Positions 9,501 to 18,559 of a stretch of DNA of 64,000 nucleotides are shown piece by piece. Made by a program: the position numbers and the translations under genes. This DNA comes from Hymenobacter sp. 15J16-1T3B. Its GTDB lineage: Bacteria > Bacteroidota > Bacteroidia > Cytophagales > Hymenobacteraceae. Location of the stretch: positions 78,206 through 142,205 of the forward strand of contig NZ_JAJFAV010000016.1 in the NCBI RefSeq assembly GCF_020711235.1, in the 5' to 3' direction. Numbering within the stretch: the first letter of the stretch is position 1; the number at the start of each line of letters is the position of its first letter. Under the pieces are notes generated by a model. The model saw nothing but the letters and a program-made list of their open reading frames with translations, did no database searches and was not told the DNA's origin.

Positions 9501-9544
9501 GCCAGCAGCCAGCAACTCCCCAGCAGGAGTAACAGGTGTTTCAT
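6524..9544 (-). CDS. Hybrid two-component regulator: 7TMR-DISM sensor, histidine kinase, receiver, AraC DNA-binding domain
   Basis: 1006 residues from the ATG at 9544, which starts a signal peptide (MKHLLLLLGSCWLLAFG). Domains in order: extracytoplasmic 7TMR-DISMED2-like domain (about 25-175), seven-helix membrane region (185-385), coiled coil (395-475), HisKA with FFTNISHELRTP (His488), ATPase domain with NLLGNALKF, DTGPGIP and GSGIGLALV boxes (590-705), receiver with VVEDNP, phospho-acceptor Asp803 in VSDLMMP and Lys855 in LTKPF, and a C-terminal AraC/HTH_18 domain (900-1000). It senses an outside signal and regulates genes directly in one polypeptide. The signal is unknown. All catalytic residues look intact. 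No SusC/D or other obvious target operon is adjacent, so the regulon is not evident. Confidence 0.93.
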   Translation of the reverse strand: MKHLLLLLGSCWLLAFGAVAAPNPITTVRDTAALTWLYQDAELLAAPSGLTLADVQSARWAGQFRPMAKAELPASAREQWVRCAVRSGTAATTRWLLLVSTDYLDGLEIYLQRPGAAARRVVLKSTLPFEQTHALPLRQFNLRLDLSPDEPLLLYARLPARQRVYFAVAEQAHALQAARDGDLTMGPYFGIMLALLAYNLLLFFSVRDKSYLYYSLYVAAFTAAQLDMTGYWRQLWPSSLTGAELDLRQNFVLACTIFFGTLTARAFLETPRMLPRFDRLLRLTLVLAWLPLLSFLTPDSQASAWWQAGTALWTSFVLLTAGTLALRAGYRPARYYMVGWTLLLVAVVNYYLSQVELIPHFGFWSTHGVHVASALEMILLSLGLADRINLAKKDKQLAQEEALRALQAKEAAQNEALAAMREKQAAQTRALEVSREKEELQHRSNQELAARAAELQQAYQELQASIRTSHQLQELDELKTKFFTNISHELRTPLTLIISPLEQLLSEARQRHEEAAHPEYALMLRNARRLLRLINQLLDIARLEAGQTRLAAAPDDLVRTVRTNVLSFESLAVGNEVELRFESPLEELEVYFDAEQLDKILYNLLGNALKFTPAGGQVVVSVDRQAERAVLRVRDTGPGIPAEHLPLIFDRFHQVDDSRTRRHEGSGIGLALVKELVALHHGHIRVSSVLGQGTTFVVELPLGAAHLQPEELRPAADATTLADMGPGQVASLLRHAPETALPLSSAAPEDEARPLVLVVEDNPEMRAYIHSCLAAEFRVLTADDGEQGLAQAVAVVPDLIVSDLMMPKMDGLELCRQLRADERTSHVPVILLTARAGDEARLTSFGLGADEYLTKPFRPEELRVRMHSLIRQRELLRQRFGRAVTLQPRDISITSADEAFLNRALAVVEERMADADFSVEQFADAMALSRVQLHRKLKALTDQSTSEFVRTVRLRRAAALLLAQAGNVAEVAEQVGFGNLSYFSKCFREQYHQTPSEYAAGAAVEH

Positions 9545-9636
9545 GCGGAACGGTGGTGGGTGAAAGAGCGCATTAGTAAGATACAACACATTGCCCATAT
9601 AGAGGCTAATTAGGCCTTAGGCGTTGGCCTAGGCCC

Positions 9637-9668
9637 AAAAAAAGCCCCGGCCGTTTCCGGTCGGGGCT
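9637..9668 (-). terminator. Rho-independent terminator of infB
   Basis: AGCCCCGACCGG pairs with CCGGGGCT, followed on the minus strand by seven T. It lies 25 bp past the infB stop. Confidence 0.85.
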
Positions 9669-9692
9669 CCTTGGTCGCTGATAAGCCGTGGC

Positions 9693-12600
9693 TTACAGCG
9701 TACGTTTTACTTCCTTCTCGTCGAAGCCCTCGATGATGTCGCCTTCGCGCAGGTCATCAAAGTTCTTGATCGAGATACCGCATTCGTAGCCTTGGCGCAC
9801 TTCCGACACATCGTCTTTGAAGCGTTTCAGAGCCTGAATGTTGCCCGTGTGCTGCACGATACCGTCGCGTACCACGCGCACCTTGGTGTTGCGCGTGATG
9901 GTGCCGTCCGTCACCATACAGCCGGCAATGGTGCCGACCTTGGTGATGTTGAACACCTGACGAACCTCGATAGTCGCCACCGTGACTTCCTGCACCGTCG
10001 GGGCGAGCATGCCTTCCATGGCATCCTTCACCTCGTTGATGGCGTTGTAGATGATCGAGTAGAGGCGGATATCAATCTGCTCTTGCTCGGCCAGCTTACG
10101 CGCACCCAGCGAGGGGCGTACCTGGAAGCCGATGATGATGGCGTCGGAGGCCGAAGCCAACAGCACGTCCGATTCGGAAATAGCACCCACCCCTTTGGAG
10201 AGAATGTTCACGGCTACTTCGCCAGTCGAGAGCTTGAGCAGCGAGTCCGACAGTGCTTCCACCGAGCCGTCCACGTCGCCCTTCACAATGATGTTGAGCT
10301 CTTTGAACGAACCGATAGCCAGACGACGGCCAATCTCGTCGAGCGTGATGTGCTTCTTAGTGCGCATCGACTGCTCGCGCTGCAGCTGCAGACGCTGGGT
10401 GGCAATTTCGCGGGCTTCGCGCTCCGACTCCATGGCCACCACTTTGTCGCCGGCTTGCGGGGCACCTTGCAGGCCCAGCAGCTGTACCGGCGTCGACGGG
10501 CCGGCCGTCTTCATCTTCTTGCCGCGGTGGTCCGTCATGGCCTTTACGCGGCCGTAGTGCGGACCGGCCAGCACGATGTCGCCGACTTCCAGCGTACCCG
10601 TCTGCACCAGGATGGTGGTTACGTAGCCGCGGCCCTTGTCGAGCGAGGCTTCGATAACCGAGCCAATGGCGCGGCGGTTGGGGTTGGCTTTCAGCTCCAG
10701 CAATTCGGCTTCGAGCAGCACCTTCTCGAGGAGGTCCTCGATGCCGGCGCCGGTTTTGGCCGATACTTCCTGCGACTGGTACTTACCGCCCCATTCTTCC
10801 ACCAGGATGTTGATGGCCGACAGTTCCTCGCGGACCTTGTCGGGGTTGGCACCCGGCTTGTCAATCTTGTTCAGGGCAATAACGATAGGCACCCCAGCCG
10901 CTTGGGCGTGGTTGATGGCTTCCTTCGTTTGCGGCATCACCGAGTCGTCAGCCGCCACCACGATGATGGCAATGTCGGTGACCTTGGCACCACGAGCACG
11001 CATAGCAGTAAACGCTTCGTGACCCGGGGTATCGAGGAAGGTGATGCGCTTGCCCGACTCGGTTTTCACTTCGTAGGCACCGATGTGCTGGGTGATACCG
11101 CCGGCTTCGCCTTTGGCCACCTGCGCATTGCGGATGTAGTCAAGCAGCGAGGTCTTGCCGTGGTCGACGTGACCCATGATGGTCACAATCGGGGCGCGGT
11201 CCTCCAAGCTCTCCGGATCATCCTCGGTAATGATGGTCACGTCCTGTTCGTCCTCGGCCGACAGGAATTCCACGTCGTAGCCAAACTCGTCGGCAATGAC
11301 GGTAATGGCTTCGGCGTCGAGGCGCTGGTTGATGGACACGAACATGCCCATGTTCAGGCAGACCTTGATAACCTCGTTCACCGACACGTTCATCAGCGAA
11401 GCCAGGTCGTTGGCCGAGATAAACTCGGTCAGCTTCAGGGTCTTCGAAGCCAGCTCGCTCTGCTGACGGGCCAGCTCGGTAGCCTCGGCAATACCAGCGC
11501 GCTTGTCGCGACGGTATTTAGCGCGGTTCTGCTGGTTGCCGCCGCGGCCGCCGCTCAGGCGGGCCAGCGTAGCCTTGATCTGGTCCTGAATCTGCTTATC
11601 GTTCTGCTCCGGCGAAGCGGGCTGACCCGTGCCTTGGCCGGGACGCTGACCACCGCGGTTGTCGCGGTTGCCACCGGGCCCGCCGGGACGGTTGCCTTGG
11701 CCGGGGCCACCCGGACGGTTGCCACCCGGACCGCCGCCGGGGCGGTTGCCCATGTAGCCGGTGCCAGTAGGACGGTTATCGGGCTGGCCTTGGCCTTGCC
11801 CGCCACCTTGTTGGCCCTGACCGGGCACGGCAATGCGGGCACGCTTTTTCTTGTCGCCAATGCCGGCCTTGCGCACGTCCGAAGACGCTACCGGGCGGGC
11901 ACCGCGGCCACCGCCGCGACGCGACGCGTCGACGGGCAGCTCAATTTTGCCGAGCACCGTCAAGCCTTTCAGCTGTTCGCCGCGGGCAACGATGGTGCCT
12001 TGCTCGCCCTCCGCGCCGGCAGCCGGCGCTTCCGGAGTTGCGGGCGCCGCCGGAGCGGCGGGCGAAGCGGGTGCCGTAGCTACCGGAGCAGCAGGCTTGG
12101 CTTCAGCAACGGCCGCTGCTTGCGGAGCTGGCGTAGAAGCGGGAGCCGCAGGCGCCGCCGGGCGAGCTTCGGCCACGGGGGCCGGAGTCGGGGCGGGCGC
12201 AGGCACCTGAGTAGGAGCCGGAGCGGGTTGCGCGGGTTTTTCGGCTACCGGAGCCGGTGCAGCCACCGGAGCGGGGGCTGGCGTCGGCGTGGGAGCCGGG
12301 GCCGGTGCAGCCGGCTTGGCTTCGGCTACAGGAGCGGGGGCTGGCGTCGGTGCTGGAGCGGGAGCCGGCTGGGCCGGACGCGGCGGCACCGGACGGCCCT
12401 TGGCGTCCAGCTCGATCTTGCCTAATACTTTCAGGCCAGGCACCGGACGGTCGTTACCGGCCGGGGCGGCAGGTGCCTGGGGCGCGGCCGGCTGAGCCGG
12501 AGCCTGCGCTACGGGAGCCGGAGCCGGGGCCGGCTGCGGGGCAGCTGGCTTGGCGGGTTCCGCGGGTTTGGGAGCGGGGGCCGGAGCGGCGGCTTTGGCC

Positions 12601-12857
12601 GCGGCTTCTTTGGCCTGAGCGGCTTGCTCCAGCTCGGTGTGGCGTAAGGTCTGGCCGCGCTTGGCGGCTTCGGCCTTGTCCTGGGCCGACGAAGCAAACT
12701 CCTTGTTCAGCAACGCAACCTGATCGGCCGAGAGCTTCGTGGTGGGTTTATTTTCAACAGAAATGCCCTTCGTCTGGAGGAAGTCCACAATAGTGTGGGT
12801 CCCGACGTTCAGGTCCGTGGCCGCTTGTTTCAGTCGTTTGCTTGCTGCTTCCGCCAT
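9693..12857 (-). CDS. infB: Translation initiation factor IF-2
   Basis: 1054 residues from the ATG at 12857 ([19 protein letters not shown]). The frame runs to 12893, but a TACTTTTG box at 12891-12898 argues against that start. N-terminal IF2N domain (about 5-55), then a very Ala/Pro-rich segment (85-285) and a Gly/Arg/Pro-rich segment (315-415), the second IF2N region (470-525), and the GTPase with GHVDHGKT (562-569), DTPGH (609-613) and NKID (663-666), then domains II-IV. It brings fMet-tRNA to the 30S subunit and promotes subunit joining. A motif VLGKIEL occurs twice, at about 144 and 301, bracketing the Ala/Pro-rich segment. It is the last gene of the rimP-nusA-infB unit. Confidence 0.97.
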   Translation of the reverse strand: MAEAASKRLKQAATDLNVGTHTIVDFLQTKGISVENKPTTKLSADQVALLNKEFASSAQDKAEAAKRGQTLRHTELEQAAQAKEAAAKAAAPAPAPKPAEPAKPAAPQPAPAPAPVAQAPAQPAAPQAPAAPAGNDRPVPGLKVLGKIELDAKGRPVPPRPAQPAPAPAPTPAPAPVAEAKPAAPAPAPTPTPAPAPVAAPAPVAEKPAQPAPAPTQVPAPAPTPAPVAEARPAAPAAPASTPAPQAAAVAEAKPAAPVATAPASPAAPAAPATPEAPAAGAEGEQGTIVARGEQLKGLTVLGKIELPVDASRRGGGRGARPVASSDVRKAGIGDKKKRARIAVPGQGQQGGGQGQGQPDNRPTGTGYMGNRPGGGPGGNRPGGPGQGNRPGGPGGNRDNRGGQRPGQGTGQPASPEQNDKQIQDQIKATLARLSGGRGGNQQNRAKYRRDKRAGIAEATELARQQSELASKTLKLTEFISANDLASLMNVSVNEVIKVCLNMGMFVSINQRLDAEAITVIADEFGYDVEFLSAEDEQDVTIITEDDPESLEDRAPIVTIMGHVDHGKTSLLDYIRNAQVAKGEAGGITQHIGAYEVKTESGKRITFLDTPGHEAFTAMRARGAKVTDIAIIVVAADDSVMPQTKEAINHAQAAGVPIVIALNKIDKPGANPDKVREELSAINILVEEWGGKYQSQEVSAKTGAGIEDLLEKVLLEAELLELKANPNRRAIGSVIEASLDKGRGYVTTILVQTGTLEVGDIVLAGPHYGRVKAMTDHRGKKMKTAGPSTPVQLLGLQGAPQAGDKVVAMESEREAREIATQRLQLQREQSMRTKKHITLDEIGRRLAIGSFKELNIIVKGDVDGSVEALSDSLLKLSTGEVAVNILSKGVGAISESDVLLASASDAIIIGFQVRPSLGARKLAEQEQIDIRLYSIIYNAINEVKDAMEGMLAPTVQEVTVATIEVRQVFNITKVGTIAGCMVTDGTITRNTKVRVVRDGIVQHTGNIQALKRFKDDVSEVRQGYECGISIKNFDDLREGDIIEGFDEKEVKRTL

Positions 12858-12890
12858 TCTTGGGTTGCGCTCGATACTCGTAGTTGGGTG

Positions 12891-12898
12891 CAAAAGTA
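12891..12898 (-). promoter_or_regulatory. Internal -7 box in front of infB
   Basis: The minus strand reads TACTTTTG, a full TAnnTTTG match, about 34 nt upstream of the infB start and downstream of nusA. It would allow infB expression independent of the rimP promoter. Confidence 0.6.
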
Positions 12899-12968
12899 CG
12901 ATTTAATTATTGCCAAACGGCGGAAAACCCACCTATTCAGGCAGGTCTTCCGCCGGACTGTGCCCGAG

Positions 12969-13000
12969 CGGCCCCGGCCCTTACGTAAGGGGCCGGGCCG
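12969..13000 (-). other. GC-rich hairpin between nusA and infB
   Basis: Arms rich in GGCC fold around a central TTACGTAA. There is no T tract, so this is more likely an RNA-stability or partial-termination structure than a full terminator. Confidence 0.4.
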
Positions 13001-13004
13001 CGGG

Positions 13005-14309
13005 TTACTCTTTTGTCTCGGTCGATTCGTCCGTAGCGGGCTCCGCAGCGGGCGTTTCTTCCTCGTCTTCGCCGTCGAATTCGGCCTGGATAACGCGGAA
13101 AACTTCCTCCACGTTTTCTTCTTCCAGCTCGGTGCGGCGCACGATATCAGCCTTATTTACGGCCAATACGGCGCGGCCGGTGTCGAGGCCGATTTTCTTC
13201 AGCTCGTCGATGATCCACTGGTCGATTTCGTCGCTGAATTCTTCCAGCGTGATATCCTCTTCGTAGGAATCGGCTTCGCGGAAGACGTCGATTTCCATGC
13301 CGACGAGGCGGGAAGCCAGCTTGATGTTGGCGCCGCCCCGGCCAATGGCCAGCGAAACCTGGTCCGGCTTCAAGAACACCGAAACCCGCCCGGTTTGTTC
13401 ATTTATTTTCATCGTGCTGATGCGGGCCGGCGACAAAGCACGCTGAATGTAGAGCTCCAGGTTGTCGGTGTAGTTGATGATGTCGATGTTCTCGTTCTCC
13501 AACTCGCGCACGACGGCGTGGATGCGGCTGCCCTTCATGCCCACGCAGGCGCCCACCGGGTCGATACGGTCGTCGTAGCTTTCCACGGCCACCTTGGCCC
13601 GCTCGCCCGGCTCGCGCACGATGTTCTTGATGGTGATGAGGCCGTCGGCAATTTCCGGGACTTCCTGCTCCATCAGGCGCTCCAGGAAAGCCGGCGCGGC
13701 GCGGGACAGGATGATCTTCGGCGCCCCGTTCAGCACATCCACGCGGTGCACGACGGCGCGGATGGTGTCGCCCTTGCGGTAGCGGTCCTTCGGGATTTGC
13801 TCACCTTTCGGCAGGCTCAGCTCGTTTTCTTCCTGGTCGAGCACGAGGGTTTCGCGGCCCCACACCTGGTAGACTTCGCCGGCAATGATTTCGCCGACCA
13901 TGTCCTTGTACTTCTGGTAGAGGTTGTCGCGCTCCAAGTCCTTCACGCGCTGAATCAGCGTCTGGCGGGCCATGAGCACGGCGCGGCGGCCGAAATCCTC
14001 CAGCTTCACCTGCTCCGACACTTCCTCGCCCACCTCAAAGTCAGGCTCGATTTTCTGGGCTTCCGACAGCGGAATTTTGTCGTGGTCCCAAATGTCCTCC
14101 GACTCGTCGTCCACGATTTCGCGGTTGCGCCAGATTTCTAAGTCGCCGTTGTCGGGGTTGATGATGACGTCGAAGTTGGAGTCGTCGTCGAACTTCTTCC
14201 GGATCATCGTGCGGAACACCTCCTCCAGGATGCTCATCATCGTGGGGCGGTCGATGTTCTTGAACTTGGCAAACTCCGAGAATGACTCGATGAGGTTGAG
14301 GGTGTTCAT
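13005..14309 (-). CDS. nusA: Transcription termination/antitermination factor NusA
   Basis: 434 residues from MNTLNLIESFSEFAKFK. The N-terminal RNA-polymerase-binding domain (1-125) is followed by an S1 domain (about 130-200, GDTIRAVVHRVD) and two KH domains. These include GACVGMKGSRIHAVVRELENE and AIGRGGANIKLASRLVGMEID, the second with the GXXG loop. There is no second acidic-repeat region as in enterobacteria. Instead the protein ends in a short Glu/Asp/Thr-rich tail, as is usual in Bacteroidota. NusA modulates pausing, intrinsic termination and rRNA antitermination. It is in the conserved unit with rimP (101 bp upstream) and infB (147 bp downstream). Confidence 0.97.
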   Translation of the reverse strand: MNTLNLIESFSEFAKFKNIDRPTMMSILEEVFRTMIRKKFDDDSNFDVIINPDNGDLEIWRNREIVDDESEDIWDHDKIPLSEAQKIEPDFEVGEEVSEQVKLEDFGRRAVLMARQTLIQRVKDLERDNLYQKYKDMVGEIIAGEVYQVWGRETLVLDQEENELSLPKGEQIPKDRYRKGDTIRAVVHRVDVLNGAPKIILSRAAPAFLERLMEQEVPEIADGLITIKNIVREPGERAKVAVESYDDRIDPVGACVGMKGSRIHAVVRELENENIDIINYTDNLELYIQRALSPARISTMKINEQTGRVSVFLKPDQVSLAIGRGGANIKLASRLVGMEIDVFREADSYEEDITLEEFSDEIDQWIIDELKKIGLDTGRAVLAVNKADIVRRTELEEENVEEVFRVIQAEFDGEDEEETPAAEPATDESTETKE

Positions 14310-14410
14310 GATGGCTTGTTAGTTACTCGTGTTTCGCTCTTGGTTTTTCGGGGCTTGCTTCACGTCACTGGGGACGAGAAACGAAGAACGAAAAACAAAC
14401 AACGCAGAAC

Positions 14411-14884
14411 CTATTTAAACGAAATGACCACGCGGGCTTCGCTGATATTAGCGAAGGGGAAGAGGGCGGTGGGCAGGGTTTTCTTCTTGTTTTTCTCCTT
14501 CACCACTTCCGTCAGCATCAGGCCTTCGGGGGTGGTTTCTTCCAGTGTGCCTTCCAGCTCGCGGCCGTCGGTGAGCTTCAGGGCGAGGGTGCGGCCGGCG
14601 TGGCGGGCGTACTGGCGCGGGTCGGTCAGGGGCTGGTCGGCGCCGGGCGTGGTGACTTCCAGGTTGTAAGCAGCGTCTTCGCCGTAAGCCTCGTCGATCT
14701 GGCGGATGAGGCGGCGGGTGGTGCTGCTCAGCTCGTCGATGCCGATGCCGTCCTCGCCGTCGACGGTAGCCGTGATTTTGGGCCGGGCGGCGGTGTTGCT
14801 CACCGTCAGGCTCACCACGAAGTACTCGGGGCCCGGCAGGCTGGCGTCCAGCATCTGCTGAATGCGGTTGCGGTCGAAACTCAT
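14411..14884 (-). CDS. rimP: Ribosome maturation factor RimP
   Basis: 157 residues from the ATG at 14884 (MSFDRNRIQQMLDASL). The frame is open to 14971, but the -7 box at 14958-14965 lies inside that extension. N-terminal alpha/beta domain with FVVSLTVSN and TVDGEDGIGIDELSSTTRRLIRQID, the conserved YNLEVTTPGADQPL segment, then a C-terminal SH3-like barrel (LALKLTDGRELEGTLEE). RimP helps late assembly of the 30S subunit. It heads the rimP-nusA-infB operon. Confidence 0.95.
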   Translation of the reverse strand: MSFDRNRIQQMLDASLPGPEYFVVSLTVSNTAARPKITATVDGEDGIGIDELSSTTRRLIRQIDEAYGEDAAYNLEVTTPGADQPLTDPRQYARHAGRTLALKLTDGRELEGTLEETTPEGLMLTEVVKEKNKKKTLPTALFPFANISEARVVISFK

Positions 14885-14911
14885 GGGCAGAGAGGTGGGT
14901 GGGAAAAGAAA

Positions 14912-14931
14912 GAGGGGACTGGCGTCCCCTC
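14912..14931 (-). promoter_or_regulatory. Leader hairpin of rimP
   Basis: GAGGGGAC pairs with GTCCCCTC around a 4-nt loop within the untranslated leader between the promoter and rimP. There is no T tract. A regulatory role is possible but unproven. Confidence 0.4.
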
Positions 14932-14957
14932 TCACTTGATTACTGAATTGCGTCGGG

Positions 14958-14965
14958 CAAAGATA
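14958..14965 (-). promoter_or_regulatory. -7 box of the rimP-nusA-infB operon
   Basis: The minus strand reads TATCTTTG, a full TAnnTTTG match, giving a leader of roughly 70 nt before rimP. Confidence 0.6.
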
Positions 14966-14996
14966 CAACATTGGGCGCCGAAGCGCAAGCCCCGCC

Positions 14997-17900
14997 TCAG
15001 CGCACGATTTCCAGCCAGCCCTTGACGGTACGCCCGTCGGGGAAATGCAGCAGGTAATAATAGACGCCGGCAGGTTGGGTGCCGCCGTTCCAGTCGTTGG
15101 CGTAGGCCGCGCTTTCGTACACTTTGTTGCCCCAGCGCGAGAAAATCTGCAGCTGCGGGGCGCACCCGCGCGTGACTTCGAACACGTCGTTGAGCTGGTC
15201 GTTGTTGGGCGTGATGACGTTGGGAATGGACCGGGGCGCCAACACCGACACCGGCGGGGCCGTCTGCGTGACGCTGCACAAGCCGTCGTTGTAGCGCACC
15301 GTCACGGTGGGCTGGTAGCCGCTCGGGGGCGCGTGGCGGTAGGTATGCTCCGGCGTTAGGCCCACGGCCGAGGTACTGTCGCCAAAGTCCCAGCGCACGT
15401 CGGCGGGGGGGAGGCTGGTGTTGCTGCTCAGACTGAAGCGCAGGCGCAGCGGGGCTTCGCGGTCTTCGGGGCAGGCCGCGCGGGCCCAGGAGGCCGTGAC
15501 AACGGGCGCCGCGGCCGGCGCCACGCGCCGGGTGGCCGAGGCCGTGCAGGCGCCGGCCGCTACGGTGTAGGTGAGGGTGACAGGGGTACTAAAGCCGGTA
15601 GGGGGCGTGAACACGCCACCAGCCGTAACGCCCGGCCCACTCCAGGTGCCGCCGGCCGGGCTGCCGCGCAGTTGCACGGCTTGGGTGCTGCCGGCGCACA
15701 GCAGCGTGTCGGCGCCGGGGCGCACGGTGGGCGGGGCGCTGACCTGAACTTGCTGCGTAGCCTGCACGGTGCAGTCGTTTTGGGCGTAGCTGTACGTGAG
15801 GGTGTGGGTGCCGACCCCCGCCGCGGCTACTGAGAAGGTGTTGCCGCTCACCCCCCGGCCGCTAAAGGTGCCGCCCGCCGGCGTGCCGCTGAGCGCGACA
15901 ACCGGCCCCGGCGTGGCCGTGAGGCAGAACGCGTTGGGCGTAACGGGCGCAAACGTCACCGTGGGCGGGGGCGTGACGGTCATCAGCAGGTCGTCCTGGC
16001 TGGAGCACTGGCTCTGGCCCGGAGCGAGGTAGGCGTAGGTCAGCGTCTGAACACCGATCAGCGCCGCGCTGGGCGTGAAGACAAAGCCCGTGGCCACGGA
16101 GCCCGACACGCCCGGGCCGCTCCAAACCCCGCCGAAGGGCGTGCCGCCGAGGCTGACCGGGCCGGCCGTGGCGCAGATGGTGCGGTCGGTGCCGGCCGCC
16201 GCCGCGCTGATTTCAAAGCTGAACTTCAACGCGGCGTTGTTGCAGTAGGTATTGGGCCCGAGCGTAGGGCTGTAGCTGCCCGCGCCCGCGGGCACCGGCC
16301 AGTTTCCGCTGCCGCAGGAGCACACCGCTTGGTAAATCACGCCGCGCGGGTCGAAGCGCGAGGTGCCGCCGTCGACGTGGTCCCCCACAAACGGGTCGTA
16401 GGAGCCGTAATACGTGGCATATTCCAGGGCTTGGGCGGCGGGCGAGAGGGCCAGCAAGTAAAAGTCGCCCTCGTCGGTGGTGCTCTGCACCGCGCCCGGC
16501 GTGACGGGCAGGCCGGCCGTGGTGCCGTTGGTGCCCAGGGGCGGGTAGTGGTTGTTCAGGTCGCCGCCCCAGCCGCTGACGTAAATCCGGTCGCACTGGT
16601 CGACTAGAAAGGCCGTGGGCGAAATGTCGATGGTGCTGCGGCCCGAGCCAAATACGGTGGAAAAGCCGGTGGTCTGCAGGTTGGCGTCGAGCTGGTGGAT
16701 GAACTGGTGGCTGCCGGGGTTGACGTAGCGCCCGGCCGTGACGGGGTAGGCCCCGAGGCTCTGGCCGAGCAGGTACACGTCGCCGTCGGTGTCGAGCTGC
16801 ACGAAGTAGGCTTGGTCGTAGCTGCTGGTGCCGAGGTAGCTGCCGCGCTCCAGCGCCCCGCCGGCCCCAATGCGCACCACGAAGCCGTCGGCCACGCCGC
16901 CGCGGGCGGTGGGGTGCAGGGTGTTGCCGGGCGCGGGAAAATCCGGGCTGTTGGTGCCGCCGCACACGAACACGGCGCCGGTGGGCCCGAGCTGCAGGGA
17001 ATACGCCGCGTCGGAGCCCGCGCCGCCCAGGAAGCTGCTCCACAGCAGGTTGGTCAGGCCGGGGTTGAGCTTGCACACCACCGCGTCGGTATTGTTGCGG
17101 TACGTGGTCTGAAAGCCGCTGGGCACCGGAAAGTTGGCCGACGACGTGTTGGAAGCCAAGTATACGTTGTCGGCCGCGTCCACAATAATGTCGCCGCGAA
17201 ACGGGTCGCCGTAGTTGTGCACCAGCGGACTGGCCGTGCTCTGCGGGTCCAGAATGCCGTCGTTGCCACTGCCGCCGAGGTAGGTCGAGCCCACCAACGC
17301 CGAGCCGGTAGCGTTAAAGCGCGTCACCACGATGTCGGTGCCGCCCGCAATCAGGTAAGCCGGCCCGTATTGGTAGGGGTCGACGGCCGTGCCCAGGTTG
17401 AAGCTGCGGTCGTAGGCGCCGGGCGTGGTGGGGTAGTCGATCGAGGAAGAAGTGCCGAGCACCAGCAATTCGCCCTGGCTGTTGACCACCATGCTTTCGG
17501 GGTAATCGGCCCGGGAGCCGCCGAGGTAAGTGGCCCACACCCGCGCGGCCGGGCCGGTGGCGGCCGTGTTGTACTTGATGACGGCTATGTCGAGCGAATC
17601 GGCGGGGCGCACCTGGAAAGCGCCGGGCGAGGCTGGGTAGCCCACGCCGAAAATGATGCCGCCGGAGTACAGGTTGCCCTGCTGGTCGTAGGTGGCTGTG
17701 AAACCCCAGTTGTCCTTGCGCGAGCCGGTGTAGGTGGAAAACACCACGGTCGGGTCGATGACCAGCGGGCGGGTGCGGTCGTAGCGTCCAAGGCGGAAAC
17801 GCACTTCCGAACCTTGGAGCACGTAGCGGCAGGGCACGGGCCGGCGCTGGCCGCGGGCGTCGAGCTGCCAGGCCTGCGGCGCCAGCTCGGTGATGGTGCC

Positions 17901-18488
17901 CACGCCGGTCTGAATCAGCAGAGCGCCGTCGGGACGCAGGCGCAGCTGGTCGGCGCCGGTGTAGCGCAGACCAATAAGGTTCGGATCGGCCCCGGCGGCC
18001 AGCTCAAAGTCGTATTCCAGCTCCTGCCGGGCGTTTTCGTAGAGGCGGGCGTCGATGCCGGGCCAGAGCCGGCGGTAGCGCAGCTGCCGGTAGCTGGGCA
18101 CCTGACTGGCCCAGCGGTGCGGGTTGTTGCCGCGGAAGTAGTTGCGCACCTCGCCGGTGGGCAGGGCGGGCTCCAGCGCAGCCGCCTCGGCCCCGATAAA
18201 GCGCAGCTGCACGGCTTGCCCGCGCACCAGGGCGGGCAGCTGGGGCCGGGCCGGGCGAGAGCCGGCCGCGTGCGGGTGCTCCCCCAAGGCCTCGGTCAGC
18301 ACGTAGGTCAGCCCGTGGGCTTCGGCGTACAGCTGCCCGCCGGGCACGGCCGCCGCGTAGCGCACCGCGGCGGCCCATTGGCCCCGGTTTTCGATGAGCT
18401 CTAAGTGAGCGGGGGGCTCTTCGGCCGCCCGGGCCGGGCTGCGGAGTGCCAGCAGCCCCAGCAGCAGAAATAGCAATACGCGCAACAC
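14997..18488 (-). CDS. Secreted repeat protein with DUF7948-like N-terminus, SBBP repeats and CHU_C sorting domain
   Basis: About 1163 residues. A signal peptide (LRVLLFLLLGLLALRSPARA) is followed by an N-terminal domain starting HLELIENRGQW and containing GEVRNYFRGNNPHRW and YENARQELEYDFELAAG. A beta-propeller-like array of SBBP repeats follows (IDPTVVFSTYTG, ATYLGGSRADYPESM, STYLGGSGNDG). Then come Ig/PKD-like modules with CxGxxxxV-type starts and PAGGTWSGPGV repeats. The C-terminus (PNVITPNNDQLNDVF, IFSRWGNKVYES, GVYYYLL) is the CHU_C domain recognised by T9SS. It is expected at the cell surface or secreted. The start is GTG at 18488, because the longer GTG start at 18524 lies inside a terminator. 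It is paralogous to the gene upstream. Confidence 0.85.
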   Translation of the reverse strand: MLRVLLFLLLGLLALRSPARAAEEPPAHLELIENRGQWAAAVRYAAAVPGGQLYAEAHGLTYVLTEALGEHPHAAGSRPARPQLPALVRGQAVQLRFIGAEAAALEPALPTGEVRNYFRGNNPHRWASQVPSYRQLRYRRLWPGIDARLYENARQELEYDFELAAGADPNLIGLRYTGADQLRLRPDGALLIQTGVGTITELAPQAWQLDARGQRRPVPCRYVLQGSEVRFRLGRYDRTRPLVIDPTVVFSTYTGSRKDNWGFTATYDQQGNLYSGGIIFGVGYPASPGAFQVRPADSLDIAVIKYNTAATGPAARVWATYLGGSRADYPESMVVNSQGELLVLGTSSSIDYPTTPGAYDRSFNLGTAVDPYQYGPAYLIAGGTDIVVTRFNATGSALVGSTYLGGSGNDGILDPQSTASPLVHNYGDPFRGDIIVDAADNVYLASNTSSANFPVPSGFQTTYRNNTDAVVCKLNPGLTNLLWSSFLGGAGSDAAYSLQLGPTGAVFVCGGTNSPDFPAPGNTLHPTARGGVADGFVVRIGAGGALERGSYLGTSSYDQAYFVQLDTDGDVYLLGQSLGAYPVTAGRYVNPGSHQFIHQLDANLQTTGFSTVFGSGRSTIDISPTAFLVDQCDRIYVSGWGGDLNNHYPPLGTNGTTAGLPVTPGAVQSTTDEGDFYLLALSPAAQALEYATYYGSYDPFVGDHVDGGTSRFDPRGVIYQAVCSCGSGNWPVPAGAGSYSPTLGPNTYCNNAALKFSFEISAAAAGTDRTICATAGPVSLGGTPFGGVWSGPGVSGSVATGFVFTPSAALIGVQTLTYAYLAPGQSQCSSQDDLLMTVTPPPTVTFAPVTPNAFCLTATPGPVVALSGTPAGGTFSGRGVSGNTFSVAAAGVGTHTLTYSYAQNDCTVQATQQVQVSAPPTVRPGADTLLCAGSTQAVQLRGSPAGGTWSGPGVTAGGVFTPPTGFSTPVTLTYTVAAGACTASATRRVAPAAAPVVTASWARAACPEDREAPLRLRFSLSSNTSLPPADVRWDFGDSTSAVGLTPEHTYRHAPPSGYQPTVTVRYNDGLCSVTQTAPPVSVLAPRSIPNVITPNNDQLNDVFEVTRGCAPQLQIFSRWGNKVYESAAYANDWNGGTQPAGVYYYLLHFPDGRTVKGWLEIVR

Positions 18489-18495
18489 AACGGGT

Positions 18496-18537
18496 AAAAA
18501 AAGACAGACCACCGAATGTAGCACATTCGGTGGTCTG
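18496..18537 (-). terminator. Strong terminator between the two CHU_C paralogs
   Basis: Perfect 14-bp stem (18505-18518 with 18524-18537, arms CAGACCACCGAATG) and 5-nt loop, followed on the minus strand by seven T at 18496-18502. It terminates the upstream paralog only 22 bp after its stop. Confidence 0.9.
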
Positions 18538-18559
18538 CTCGCCGTGGGCGCAGCGCGGG

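Noticed and set aside
9792..12425. 877-codon open frame opposite infB
   Set aside because: Low-complexity shadow of a GC-rich gene read antisense. infB is certain, and the product has no domain or signal.
16695..18404. 569-codon open frame opposite the downstream CHU_C gene
   Set aside because: Same reason. The product is Gly/Val/Ala-rich without any recognised domain.
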